NCBI GenBank assembly: GCA_017311185.1
Contig: JAESUZ010000127.1
Location: 1,736,001-1,800,000 of the forward strand
Source of the DNA: Proteles cristata cristata
Taxonomy: Eukaryota > Chordata > Mammalia > Carnivora > Hyaenidae
Reading direction: 5' to 3'
Length of the DNA stretch: 64,000 nucleotides
The notes beneath the pieces were generated by a model. That model was given only the letters and a program-made list of their open reading frames with translations, was not told where the DNA came from and ran no database searches. A program made the position numbers and the translations under genes. Shown in pieces: positions 1 through 10,318 of the stretch. Positions within the stretch are counted from its first letter, which is position 1. Every line of letters begins with the position of its first letter.

Positions 1-138
1 GTTTGAGCCCCATGTTGGGCTCTGTGCTGACAGCTCAGAGCCTGGAGCCTACCTCAGATTCTGTGTCTCTCTCTCTTTCTGCTCCTCCCCTGCTCAAACT
101 GTCTTTATCTCTCTCAAAAATAATAAACATTAAAAAAT
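1..138 (+). mobile_element. CAN-SINE, 5' part cut by window edge
   Basis: Starts in the middle of the element ('gagccccatgttgggctctgtgctgacagc'). The CT block and AATAAACATTAAAAA tail follow. Confidence 0.85.
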
Positions 139-920
139 TAAATCAACTCTTTTTACTTCTATTTCTCATCAACACATAAAAATGGCACAAATGAAAGATA
201 AGTTTCAAACCTATAATTAAATTGCTCTATCACCATTTTTATTGGCATACTTTTTAATGAGTTTTTCAGTCATGTAAATTCATATGAAAATCATTAACAA
301 GGAGTTAGTTGTCTATTTGGCCCTTATTTGGAGCCCAAATTTTAAAACTTCTGTGAAAAATAAGGTGCTTGTGATTTTTATGAATTAATTGGGAACGTGA
401 ACCCTAAGCAAGTTTTTGACAATATTATGGATTTTTTAGATTATTTTTTAAGAATAGAATGATTTAAGAAAAAATGTGTGTATTATTTCTTACATTTCAT
501 CATTGTTTAAATCATCAAACATTTGTTTACCTTCTGCTGTTTCTAGAGCTCTGTACTTCAGATGAAGTATTTGATATTGGGCCATTACCAGGTGGTAATT
601 ATTCCACCTTTTTGAGGATCATGCCAAGCCCAACTGACTACTTTTAATTTAAGTTCATTCTTGAGCACTTGCCACTGAATTCCAAGCATTTTTGAACAGC
701 AAAAATATACTCTTTATAAAGCCAATAAGAATATGTGTTTGTTGTTATGCAGTTACTCATTTGATGTGAATATGTTATGCAACTTTAATATCATCACCAA
801 AGGACCTGCAGTGAATCCAACATTTGGCCTTAATTCTTCTTTAATATATATTTTGGCCTTAGTTCTTTTTTAATATATGTATTTTATTTATATCAAAATA
901 ATAGATGTATATAGTTATTT
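139..920. other. Intergenic AT-rich sequence, no feature seen
   Basis: No open frame, repeat or RNA gene recognised. Confidence 0.6.
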
Positions 921-924
921 TTCT

Positions 925-1144
925 TAAGTTTATTTCAACAGAGAGAGCAAGAGAATGCATGTGTGTGTGTGCTAGCGCATGAGTGGGGGAGGGGCAGAGA
1001 GAGAGGGAGAGAGAGAATCCGAAGCAAGCTTTGTACTGTCAGTGCGGAGCCCATCCATGGGCTTGATCTCAGGAACTATGAGATCATGACCTGAGCTGAA
1101 ACCAAGAGTCAGACGCTTAACCAATTGAGCCACCCAAGTGCCCC
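925..1144 (-). mobile_element. CAN-SINE, minus strand
   Basis: GA-rich block, then a reversed tRNA head ending 'gagccacccaagtgcccc'. It carries an internal TGTGTGTGTG insert at 960-970. Confidence 0.85.
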
Positions 1145-1455
1145 TATGTGTATGTCGTTCTTTAAGATTCAACAGCATGACAACAGCTTTAAAGAAAAGC
1201 AATAGCACTTGCTCATTTCCTTCCTCCCAACTGAAGTATCCAAGTATCTGTCAATGCCTACAGTCAAAGGCACCAGGAAAACACCTATCATTGAATAGGT
1301 AGAGTTTATTACTCATTTCAGTAAAGGAGAACTCACATCAGGGGGAGCCATCGGGTGTCTAGGTTAAAGAGACTTATAGGATTGGGCTTTGGTTATGTGA
1401 TTTGGGGGGAATTTCTTGCTCTGCATAAGAATTTGTTTAGAAATGGGAACAATTC

Positions 1456-1679
1456 GGGGCACCTGGGTGGCTCAGTTGGTTAAGCATCTGACCTCAGTTC
1501 AGGTCATGATCTCACAGTTTATGGGTTCAAGCCCCTCATAAGGCTCTGCACTGACAGCTTACAGCCTGGAGACTGCTTCAGATTCTGTGTCTCCCTCTCT
1601 CTCTCTGCACTGCCCACCTCCACGCCCCCGCTTGTGCACACTTTCTCTCTCTCAAAAATAAATAAATATTTTTAAAAAA
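1456..1679 (+). mobile_element. CAN-SINE with target duplication
   Basis: Head 'ggggcacctgggtggctcag' to an A-rich tail. Flanks agaaatgggaacaattc (1439-1455) and agaaatggtaacaattc (1680-1696) differ at one base, so the insertion boundaries are clear. Confidence 0.9.
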
Positions 1680-1696
1680 AGAAATGGTAACAATTC

Positions 1697-2550
1697 TATG
1701 ATTGGGTATTCCACTAAATCTTCTCTATAGGGATGGAAGACCGAGAAATACTAAAGCTTATTTGGTAAGAAGCAGCCCTCAGTAGTATGAATTGAAATAG
1801 GGAGATGTTCGGTACTTTGTGACTAGGTCAGTGCTCATCTTGTCTGTGTTTAGACATGATGGTAGAGTGGTCTTCATTTTGCCCTTAATTTGTTATAGTT
1901 ACAGAGTGTCCTTGTATGATACTGATGTTCTGTGAAATGTTTTGTGTTCAACAGGAGAACACCAGGGCCTAGTAGTGAGTGTCAGGCTGGTCCCCAGGAA
2001 CACTAGAGCCCAGTGAGCAGGGCTGGACTAGCCCTACAGCTCAAGGGTTGCTTTCTTCTCTCCCACATCACATTCAACTTTTTAGCAGTTTCTCAAACTT
2101 ACCTCCAGATCCTTAGGTTTTTAATTTTTGATTTATTTAAAAATATTTGACTTCCTGCTATAGAAATAAGCCTTTGGTTCTCTTATCAATCCCATTTATA
2201 TTCACTCTTTACATACCTGCCTCCTTTTCCCCATCTTGGTAATGCGCCAATATCATCAGTATTACTCAAAAATAATTATAGTTATTTTTCTTTTTATGGC
2301 TATGTAAATGTTATTCAAGGCAGTACTGTACAGTATACTATGATTGTATATCCTTTCCTTTAGAATTTGATTTTATTGATTGTCTCATTTTATTTCATTT
2401 GCTCAGTTACCAATAATTCTTCCCCCAAATTCTCCAGTAGAATCGCAAAACTTTTCTTTGAATGGTTAAGGCAGCAGATAGTTCTGTAGTTCCATTTTTC
2501 CCTTGCAGACTGCCCTCCTGGATGCTCAGGTGACTGAGGAGCCGAGGATG
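1697..2550. other. Intergenic sequence, no feature seen
   Basis: AT-rich; no convincing gene or repeat recognised. Confidence 0.5.
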
Positions 2551-2659
2551 TCTCTCTTTTTTTTTTTAATTAATTTCTACACTCAACGTGGGGCTCAAAC
2601 TTACAACCCCAATATTGAGAGTTGTGTGCTGCACCAACTGAGCCAGCCAGGAGCTCCTG
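2551..2659 (-). mobile_element. Short older CAN-SINE, minus strand
   Basis: The poly-T end is followed by 'caacgtggggctcaaacttacaacccc' and the head 'caactgagccagccaggagctcc'. It lacks the CT block, as in the older SINEC1-like type. Confidence 0.75.
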
Positions 2660-2899
2660 GACTAGGGGCTCTTGAAGCCTATGGCATTGCTGTAACATTG
2701 CAACTTCCTTTTAAGCATTTAATTTGTCCCTCTTTTTGCTGGCTTTCCTGTTTCCCAAGTCTTTTTCCATCTATTAACTCTGCTGCTTTTGATGGACACA
2801 GCCCTTAGTAACTTCCCAAGAAAGTATATACAGAAAGCAAATTTTTTGTTATGTGCATATCTGAAAATGCCTGCTCCCCCTACATACTTAAAATAATAT

Positions 2900-3300
2900 T
2901 TTCTTATTTTTTCCAGCTTTATTAAAATATAATTGACAGGAGTCTTATTATGTAGGCATAACTGATGAAATCATTGGCCAGTAGTGATTGATTTAAACTC
3001 CAGCCCTTCTCGCCTTTCTGAAGGGAGGATTATGGGGGGTGGAACTGAAACTTTCAACCCTCCAGTCTCCTGGTTCAACCTCCTGACAATCAGCCCTCCT
3101 CCAAAGGGCTGTCCTATAGGATAGGGATAGGAAAGGGCTATCTCATAGCTACTTCATTAATATAACAAGGGCCACCTTTATTGCTCTCACCGTGTAGGAA
3201 ATTCCAAAAGTTTTAGTAGCTCCTGTCCAGAAATGGGGTCTAAAACCAAACATATATTTTTTATTAAAAATCACAATATCACAGTATTGCAATATGATTA
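2900..3300. repeat. Probable ancient L1 3'-region relic
   Basis: Text such as 'agctttattaaaatataattgacag' and 'gaaatcattggcca', ending in an 'aatatcacagta' type tail, is familiar from old mammalian LINE 3' regions. Family and strand are not resolved. Confidence 0.35.
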
Positions 3301-3419
3301 TCACCATAGTTAGCCAATCCTTCTATCCCATCATGTAATTCTCATTCCTTTTTTGTGTCCCTGCACACTTGCATGATAGTTTGGGGGAAACAGAATTCTA
3401 AATTACAAAGAGGTTTCCC

Positions 3420-4990
3420 TCTGATTATTAAAGTCACAACTCTGTTATTTCCTAGATCTTCATGTTACTGTTGAGAAATTCAGTGTCTTTTGATTTAAAT
3501 GTGACCCTTTTCCCTCTTTAGAGGCTACTAGGATCTTTGTCCTTGGTATTTTGAATATTCATTGTGACATGACTAGTTATGACTTTTTTTTTTTTTTTTT
3601 TTTGCTTGTATTGTTCTGGGCCCTTTCAATCTACAATATGAAGTTCTTCAGTTCTGGGAAACTTTCCTGTATAATTTCCTTGATAATATATTTCCTTCCA
3701 TTTTCTTCCTCTAGGGCTCATATTATTTGGACCACCTGGATGGAACCATTCATTTTCCTTAACCTCCATTTTCCCCCTCTTGTCTCTTTGTCTTTTTGTT
3801 TGACCTTCTGGTCAATTTTCTCATCTATTTATTTCTATCCATATACCAGTTTGAAAAACTCCTGTTTGTTATCCTATTTTCATTTCTGTGAGTTCTTTCT
3901 CGTTGCTCAAACGTTCCTTTTTTTTTAGAAAATCTATTTGTTTGTTTTGCTCTGTAGATGGATTATGTTCTCTAATCCCAGACTCTAAGGATGCTAATTA
4001 TAGATATAGTTGATATTTTCTACTCCTCCCGGTGTTAGTTCTATTTCTCAAGCTCTTTGTTCATGTTTGCTTCAGCATCTAACATCATATCAGAGGTTTT
4101 TTTCAAATGCCTGACTCCTATTGTCTATTACTGCACTCTTAAAAGTGAGGCATTAGGATAATCTTTGAGAAACTTCTTATGCTTTAGTTCGGGATTATGA
4201 CTGGATGCTTCACTGTGATGGGGCATGGGAGCAGGATGGATGGGCGGGGCAAGGAAAACTAAAATTTCACTATTAACAGATTTTTCTCTTTGGATGTTCA
4301 ATTACTTTAGAGAGGGAACATCTAATCTTTTGCCTGAGAGGTTATGCTTGCAGGCCCCTGTTCTTGGGACTGAGTAGAACGATCGATGGGTTGTGTGGGA
4401 CCTCACTGTTAACAGTCAGATTTCACTCAACCGTTGCCATCATAGCACTTCCTTCCAGTTCTTGGCGAGGCCCAGGCAGGCCTCCTACCTTCCTGCTGCA
4501 GTTCCTTCATAGAGAAAGTCTCTAGCTCCTGAAGTGTGGGAGAGAGAGCCTTATCTGGCTATTTGGAACAGAGGAAGGGATTTAGGAATTTACCTGCTCC
4601 CCAAACTGAATTTCAATAAAAACTGGCTTATGTTCCCCTCTTTACTCTCATTGTCAGATGTCTCTAATTTCTGGTACCTTATGAGATTCCATGGCAAGAA
4701 CTGGCCTATTTCCCCCACTTCCCAGACCTGCCCCCCATATGTGCTCTCTTTGCTTGGTTAAGTCCTTTACCTAGTCTATCTGCTTTTGATGTTCCCAAAG
4801 TCTGTTGACATCTTTTGTCTATCACAGTATCACCCATTCTCTCTGTCCTTTAGGATTTACATATTTTCTTACCTTCTTCACTGGCATTTTCGGAGAAAAC
4901 AGAGATAGAATGTATATCTAACCTACATTGTTGAACCAGGAGCCTTAGCTTGGAATTTTACTGCTTATTCTTTAAATACTTTTAAAAATT
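3420..4990 (-). repeat. Probable ancient L1 fragment, antisense
   Basis: T-rich text such as 'ttgagaaattcagtgtc', 'cttcagttctgggaaactttcc' and 'ttcttcctctagggctcatatta' matches the familiar antisense pattern of old L1M-type 3' regions. A 20-plus-base T run lies at 3582-3603. The open frames here are chance readings in T-rich sequence. Confidence 0.4.
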
Positions 4991-5914
4991 GACGAACACA
5001 CTGAGAATTCTGTAAAAATGATTGAGGGGAGCAATAAAAAAAAACAATTACTTTTCCTTTTTACTTCTATACATCATGCAGTTGAATGAGGTTGTCCTAA
5101 TCAGATACAAGATGAATAGAAATTTAACAAGAGTTTTCAAATGGAGCAAATTTAGCCTCATGCTCACTGTACCAAATCTCTGATGGAACCAACTATAGGC
5201 ACTCAGAAAATAACAAAATCAGATAACAAGACTTTTAATAGTGACTCAGTGTCCCTCACACCTATGTAACTCTTTTGCTTACATCTGACTTATCAACCAT
5301 TACTCACTCTACATTCCGTGGAAAGTAGCATACTTTATCACACTTTAAACTATGTTGTCCTCACCTCCTGACTAACACCAACAGGTTGTTTAGTCCATTG
5401 CACATTGCAGGGTTTTCTTTCTTGGGTAGTAGACAAGTAACCATGCACTTCACTTGAGTTTCATCTCTACTCACTGTGATACGTTTAACGTTAAGGACAA
5501 CTGTTACTTTCCAACGACATAATGTGGTGTAGGAATTGAAGGCTGCATACTAGTTGCTTTAATGTCAGTGGAAGCAAAGAGTTCTCAGTAAAGAAAGTAA
5601 AAGAAAGTGGTAGTAGTGATAATAACTAGTAGCCACAGTGAAGATGCTAATCAAATGTTAAACCCATCAAGATAAATGTTTGCAGTTAGTTTCCGTGGGT
5701 GTCACAAATCTTGATTAAAAATGTCAGTTTTTTCCATGGTTAGTGACTTCAACTAATCGAAAACAAGATGCAGGAACATACAAATGCTTGTTTTAACAAG
5801 TAAATGTAGCAATGGCCAGTGGTAGGTCTGACGTTGCAAATATTACATGTTCTTGGGAAGCCAGAGAACAAGTTTGGACTTGAGGATGGCAAATGTCAAT
5901 AAGGCTGAAGATGA
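4991..5914. other. Intergenic sequence, no feature seen
   Basis: No gene, RNA or clear repeat recognised. Confidence 0.5.
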
Positions 5915-5915
5915 A

Positions 5916-5958
5916 TGTTTTTTGTTTTGTTTTGTTTTGTCTGTTTTGTTTTGTTTCA
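5916..5958 (+). repeat. (TTTTG)n simple repeat
   Basis: Repeated ttttg units with one interruption (gtctg). Confidence 0.9.
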
Positions 5959-6577
5959 ATACCCCTGCCCTGAGAAAGAAATTTTCCACATATCTAGAAG
6001 GAAAATAAAATGTATACTGGCCCAGTTTTTAGCATTTCACTATCAGCTTTATTTAACACTTAAGATGTGCCTAGTAGAAATCTCTGTTGATCTCTTCTAC
6101 TTCCAGGGACTTATCCATCACCTATTTGCTGGTGAAATTCAAATATGCCAATATTACTCTTTTTTAATTTCCAGTACATTTCAAAGAATTGTCCTAAGCT
6201 ATCTCAAACTCAGCAAATCCAAAATTAATCAATTTATCTACCCATCCAGTCTAACGTTCTTCCTAAATTCCTTAATTCATTTGTTTTGCCATCTATTTGG
6301 TCATCTCAACTAAAACGTTTTAGTCTCATTCTCCAAGCACAGCGATCGCATCAGTGGCCAATAAATATTTCTTAATAAATGAATGAATGGATTTTCAATG
6401 TTTTTGATTCCTCTCCCTCTAATGATTTTGTGAGTTCAAGTCACTTGACTTCAAACCCCCGCCCAAGGTGTTCCCTTCTCTTGCCCGCACTGTTGCTGCT
6501 TTAATATAGGCCCTCAAGCCTTCTGTCTGCTGGGCCTCTACCATCCAAACTGTCTGCAGCACGACTTTGGTCATATT

Positions 6578-6789
6578 TTTTTTTAAATATTTTTTATTTA
6601 TTTGTGTGTGAGAGAGAGAGAAAGAGACAGCATGAGCAGGGAAGAGTCAGAGAGAGAGGGAGATACGGAATCTGAAGCAGGCTCCAGGCTCTGAGCTAGC
6701 TGTCAGCTCAGAGCCCAAACCCACGAACTGTGAGATCATGACCTTAGTTGAAGTCGGACACTTAACCGACTGAGCCACCCAGGCGCTCC
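6578..6789 (-). mobile_element. CAN-SINE, minus strand, first of a tandem pair
   Basis: Preceded by actttggtcatattttt. The head ends 'gagccacccaggcgctcc' and is followed at once by tggtcatatg. Confidence 0.9.
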
Positions 6790-6799
6790 TGGTCATATG

Positions 6800-7008
6800 T
6801 TTTTTTTTTAATGTTTCTTTATTTTTTAGAGAGAGAGATAGAGGATGAATTGGAGAGGGGAAGAGAGAGAGGGAGACACAGAATCCAAAGAAGGCCCGAG
6901 GCTCTGTGCTGTCATAGAGCCCGACATGGGATTTTGAATTCACAGACCGCGAAATCATGACCTGAGTCGAAGTTGGATGCTTAACCGACTGAGACACCCA
7001 GGTGCCCC
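6800..7008 (-). mobile_element. CAN-SINE, minus strand, second of a tandem pair
   Basis: Head ends 'gagacacccaggtgcccc', then a third copy of the target, actttggtcatattttt (7010-7026). Confidence 0.9.
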
Positions 7009-7089
7009 AACTTTGGTCATATTTTTAACGTGGCTTAAAAATACTTAACTTCTCTCTTTTGTCTGCCAAACAAAATTCCAACTTCTTCT

Positions 7090-7500
7090 CCTGACTCTCC
7101 TCAATTATTAGAATCTTCTTTCATCACTTCCTCTGACTTGTTTTTAAATCTTCCTCTAAAGCCAGGTTTTTCCCATGTTTGATCACACTGGGTCATTTCA
7201 TGCCTCCATGCCTTTGATCATGTGATTATTTCCTATCCTGGAATGTTCCTTTTCTCTGTCTTCTAGTCTGCTCAAGTCCAGACCATCCTATAGCTCCTAA
7301 TCCAAATACCTCTGAGGCCTCTAATTGGAATTATGTTTTTACTCCTCAAAGCTTGCATGATCTTTTCATGTATACGTCTACTCTGCCTCTCACACATACT
7401 GGGCTGCATTTTCATAATCTGCTACATGTAAGCCTCTGTCCCAAGTCCAAAAAAGCCCTATTGCCAGCACTTTGTGCCCAGCCCACAGTAAATGCTGTAG
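7090..7500 (+). mobile_element. Degraded L2
   Basis: The order 'tttcatgcctccatgcctttgatcatg', 'cctggaatgttcc', 'ctaatccaaatacctctgaggcc' follows an L2 3' region. Confidence 0.5.
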
Positions 7501-7509
7501 AAAGTTTTC

Positions 7510-8599
7510 AGAATTGGCATTGAATTAAAGCCATTATATACACCATTTAATAAGGATTTAATGCATATTTCAGGAGTTGAAGGCAAAAAAAGGTAAAGGA
7601 GAGAATTGAAGCAGAAAATGTTTAGTATTGAGAAGAAGGTGAAAAATATTAAAATAAAGTGACCCATGATGTATGAACTCATATCTTAAAAAGAAATCAC
7701 CTCTTCAATGAACAGAGCTTCCCAGAACCCTGCACTCACCACCACCCTCACACCATGCTTCATACCACTCCTTTTTTTTTTTTTCCTGCAGACTCTTCAA
7801 ACCACAGGCAGCATGGGCAGTATTGAGGCCTATGATATTCGTTCTTTATTCACTGGGATTTGTTTCCCTGTCTTGTCTTCTAGGCGTCACGAGTGTGGTT
7901 CCAAGAATCCCAGTGTCAGGAAGGAAAATGGGATGGCTTGAGAAGAAGCAGTCTGGTTCTCCCTTGGAAAGCTTTCACTTCATTCCAGTACCTCTAAGAG
8001 AACATGCCTAGGGAATGCACTGCCCTCTCCAGGTGCTGTGTTCTTCCTAATGAGGGATTGGAGAGGAGGAAGCACACCCCCGGGTTCTCCTATATCAAGT
8101 CCTGTATTGCAATGGCCTCGTAGATGATGTGGCACCCGAGAGGTCAGGAGTGGTGAGAACCTGTTGTATCATACATGGAGAAGAGTCCTTTCTAGTTCAG
8201 AGAAAGCCACTCTTCAGGTTTGCTTTATTTTAGTGAAGGGACATTTTGTCTAATTAGAGAGGAAAGTGGTCAGGCACCTATCTCAACCCCACTGGAGACT
8301 TGCCAAATAAAAAGGCACTAATTAGACTTACTTAACCAATGGTAATAGATGTACTCTAGCAGAGGATTCTGTTTTTAAAACTCTTAATTATAAAAAAATA
8401 TAATATATGCTAATGAGAGTATTGTAAAGACCCTCCATGTAATCACACCCAGCTTCAACAATTTAGTAACAGCCCATCTTAATTCATCTCGATGCCACTC
8501 CCATAATCCCAGATTGTTTTGCAACAATTCAAGCATCGTATTATTTCCTTCATAAGTATTTTTAATGATCACATAGGAATCTATATCACATAGGAAACT
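7510..8599. other. Intergenic sequence upstream of DTHD1
   Basis: Small open frames near 7708-8011 are not supported by any family resemblance. No clear repeat is seen. Confidence 0.5.
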
Positions 8600-8604
8600 T
8601 AAAC

Positions 8605-8629
8605 AGTTTACCTTTGTTTAAGGTAAACT
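8605..8629. promoter_or_regulatory. Forkhead-core palindrome cluster
   Basis: A perfect inverted repeat, AGTTTACCTT (8605-8614) and AAGGTAAACT (8620-8629), surrounds a 5-nt loop. It contains forkhead cores GTTTAC and GTAAAC on opposite strands. A third core, TGTTTA, bridges the loop (8615-8620). FOXJ1-type factors bind RYAAAYA-like cores. The motifs are seen directly; factor binding is inferred. Confidence 0.45.
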
Positions 8630-8814
8630 TCTCATCCTACCATAGAATCTATATTTTGTTGCCTCAAGACTTGAGAGGCATGTAGGGCTTCTCATATACA
8701 TATTGAATGTGTAAAACTTACATGGAGAGTGGGATTGTGTGAGTTAGCTCTATCCCTGTGATTAATCTCTTCTGTACACAATGGCAGCCAGGGTGTGGGA
8801 ACGCCCCTCCTTTG

Positions 8815-8827
8815 GTCACCTAGTAAC
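8815..8827 (+). promoter_or_regulatory. RFX-type X-box
   Basis: GTCACC-T-AGTAAC matches the X-box half-site pattern GTNRCC, a 0-3 nt spacer and RGYAAC, with both half-sites complete. RFX2/RFX3 use such sites in promoters of cilia genes. Its place 172 bp before the DTHD1 ATG is typical of a proximal element. Confidence 0.55.
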
Positions 8828-8999
8828 TTTTCACTGGTCAACAAGAAGCTGAATAAGCGATTATATTGCGAGAAAGTGCTTGGCTAGCTGACTTGGATCA
8901 TCTCCTAGATTTTAAGAGAAGTTCTATCGCCAAGTTTGAATTTGCTAAACCTTTGAGGCTTTGCTGGCAGAAAAGAAGCGTTCCACTCTTGGAGCATAA

Positions 9000-9270
9000 A
9001 TGGATTCAGAAGACATGGGCTCAGGTAAACTAGGCCAAATATTGAAGCAGATTTGGAGACAAAACCTGATGTTAAAACAGGCCCTCCTGGGTGATAACCA
9101 GTGTGAAGGGGCTGGTAGGGCCAGTTGGATAGCCACGGTGGTCTTTCTGGGTCAAGAACTCAGTGGGGCCCTTCACCAATTCTTGGAGCACACTGCAGGG
9201 ACCCTGCACTCTACCTGCCAGCAGCTGTATGTATTGCTTGAGAAGGAGGACCAGTGTGTCTGGAAACAAG
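9000..9270 (+). CDS. DTHD1: DTHD1 coding exon 1 (N-terminal segment, residues 1-90)
   Basis: The reading starts at ATG 9000 (next base G; TAA immediately upstream) with MDSEDMGSGKLGQ and runs open to a donor AAACAAG|GCAAGT. That is a GC donor with otherwise ideal consensus. It ends in phase 1, and joining to exon 2 makes GAA (Glu) followed by MSIF. The segment is rich in Leu, Gln and Glu, with amphipathic helical stretches (around residues 10-30 and 50-80), and contains three Trp. I do not recognise a named domain. Assignment to DTHD1 depends on phase, proximity and the promoter motifs. An isoform starting at Met92 in exon 2 is also possible. Confidence 0.65.
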
Positions 9271-9558
9271 GCAAGTATTTCTTTTTGTTCTTCTCTAAGA
9301 AATGTTGATTGGGTAGTCACTTTGAGAGGTACTAAGCATGCAAAGAAGGCCAAGATAGAGTCTTGTCCATAAGGGACTAACAATATATTTGGGGAAATAA
9401 GGTAAGACAAATGGACAAGTGCAAGAGATATCAAAGCCAGTTCCATTAAAGACATACAAAGGAAGTACATTAGGACCTCAGAATCAAGCAAGATTCCATT
9501 TTTAGAATGGGAAATTGGGAGTTTTGCTATATCAAATGCTGTATTTAAACTGAAGCTC

Positions 9559-9739
9559 AGGGGTGCCTGGGTAGCTCGGTTAAGTGTCCAACTTTGACTC
9601 AGGTCATGATCTCATGTTCGAGCCCTGCATCAGTCTCTGTTTTGATGACTCAGAACCTGGAACCTGCTTCAGATACTATGTCTCCCTCTCTCTCTGCCCC
9701 TTCCCCACTTGCGTTCTTTCTCTCTCAGAAATAAACATA
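9559..9739 (+). mobile_element. CAN-SINE, first of a tandem plus-strand pair
   Basis: Shortened copy ending 'agaaataaacata' right against the next SINE head. Flank 'tttaaactgaagctca' (left of 9559) recurs after the second copy. Confidence 0.88.
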
Positions 9740-9914
9740 TGGGGCGCCTGGGTGGCTCAGTTGGTTAAGCATCCCACTTCGGCTCAGGTCATGATCTCCT
9801 GGTTCGTGGGTTCAAGGCCCGCGTCAGGCTCTGTGCTGACAGCTCAGAGCCTGGAGCCTGTTTCAGATTCTGTGTCTCCCTCTCTCTCTGACACTCCTCT
9901 GCTCATGCTCTTTC

Positions 9915-9945
<31 letters not shown>

Positions 9946-9990
9946 AGAAATAAATAAAACATTAAAAATTAAAAAAAACATAAAAAAATT
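9740..9990 (+). mobile_element. CAN-SINE, second of a tandem plus-strand pair
   Basis: Full-length copy with a long (CT)n block (9920-9945). It is followed by 'tttaaactgaagcttaagg', which duplicates the flank left of the first SINE. Confidence 0.9.
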
Positions 9991-10105
9991 TTAAACTGAA
10001 GCTTAAGGAATGAATTGTTTTCATGCAGCTAGAAATTAGGAATCTTGAAGAAGCATTTCAGGCAAGGGTGTTATTAGCAGGATCCACTATTAAGAATAGG
10101 AAATT

Positions 10106-10318
10106 GGGGTACCTGGATGACTCAGTTGGTTAAGCATCTGACTTCGACTCAGGTCATGTCTCTTGGTCCATGGATTCGAACCCTGCATCAGGCTCTGTGC
10201 TGACAGCTCCGAGCCTGGTGCCTGCTTCAGATTCTGTGTCTCCCTCTCTCTCTGCCCCTTCCCCACTCATTCTCTGTCTCTCTCTCAAAAATAAGAAAAC
10301 ATTAAGAAAAAAAATTTT
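10106..10318 (+). mobile_element. CAN-SINE
   Basis: Head 'ggggtacctggatgactcag'. Flanks aagaataggaaatt and aagtaggaaaatat are an eroded target duplication. Confidence 0.88.

Larger units (their letters stand above)
8600..8999 (+). promoter_or_regulatory. DTHD1: Probable DTHD1 promoter and 5' UTR
   Basis: This stretch precedes the first coding ATG and is free of recognisable repeats. It holds a forkhead-type cluster near its left end and an RFX X-box 172 bp before the ATG. No CpG island and no convincing TATA box are seen. In cilia genes the X-box usually lies close to the transcription start, so the start may fall around 8850-8950. An in-frame TAA sits directly before the ATG (8997-8999), so the coding frame cannot extend upstream in this transcript. 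The transcription start itself is inferred. Confidence 0.5.

Noticed and set aside
3551..3928. 125-codon hydrophobic open frame
   Set aside because: A Phe/Leu/Ser-rich reading of T-rich old L1 sequence.
7708..8011. Overlapping frames behind a T12 tract and ctgcag, resembling an acceptor
   Set aside because: The protein reading is unconvincing, no donor partner fits, and it lies upstream of the promoter-like region.
9072..9491. 139-codon antisense open frame
   Set aside because: It is the shadow of DTHD1 exon 1 plus intron sequence. The sense frame has the better start, donor and phase evidence.
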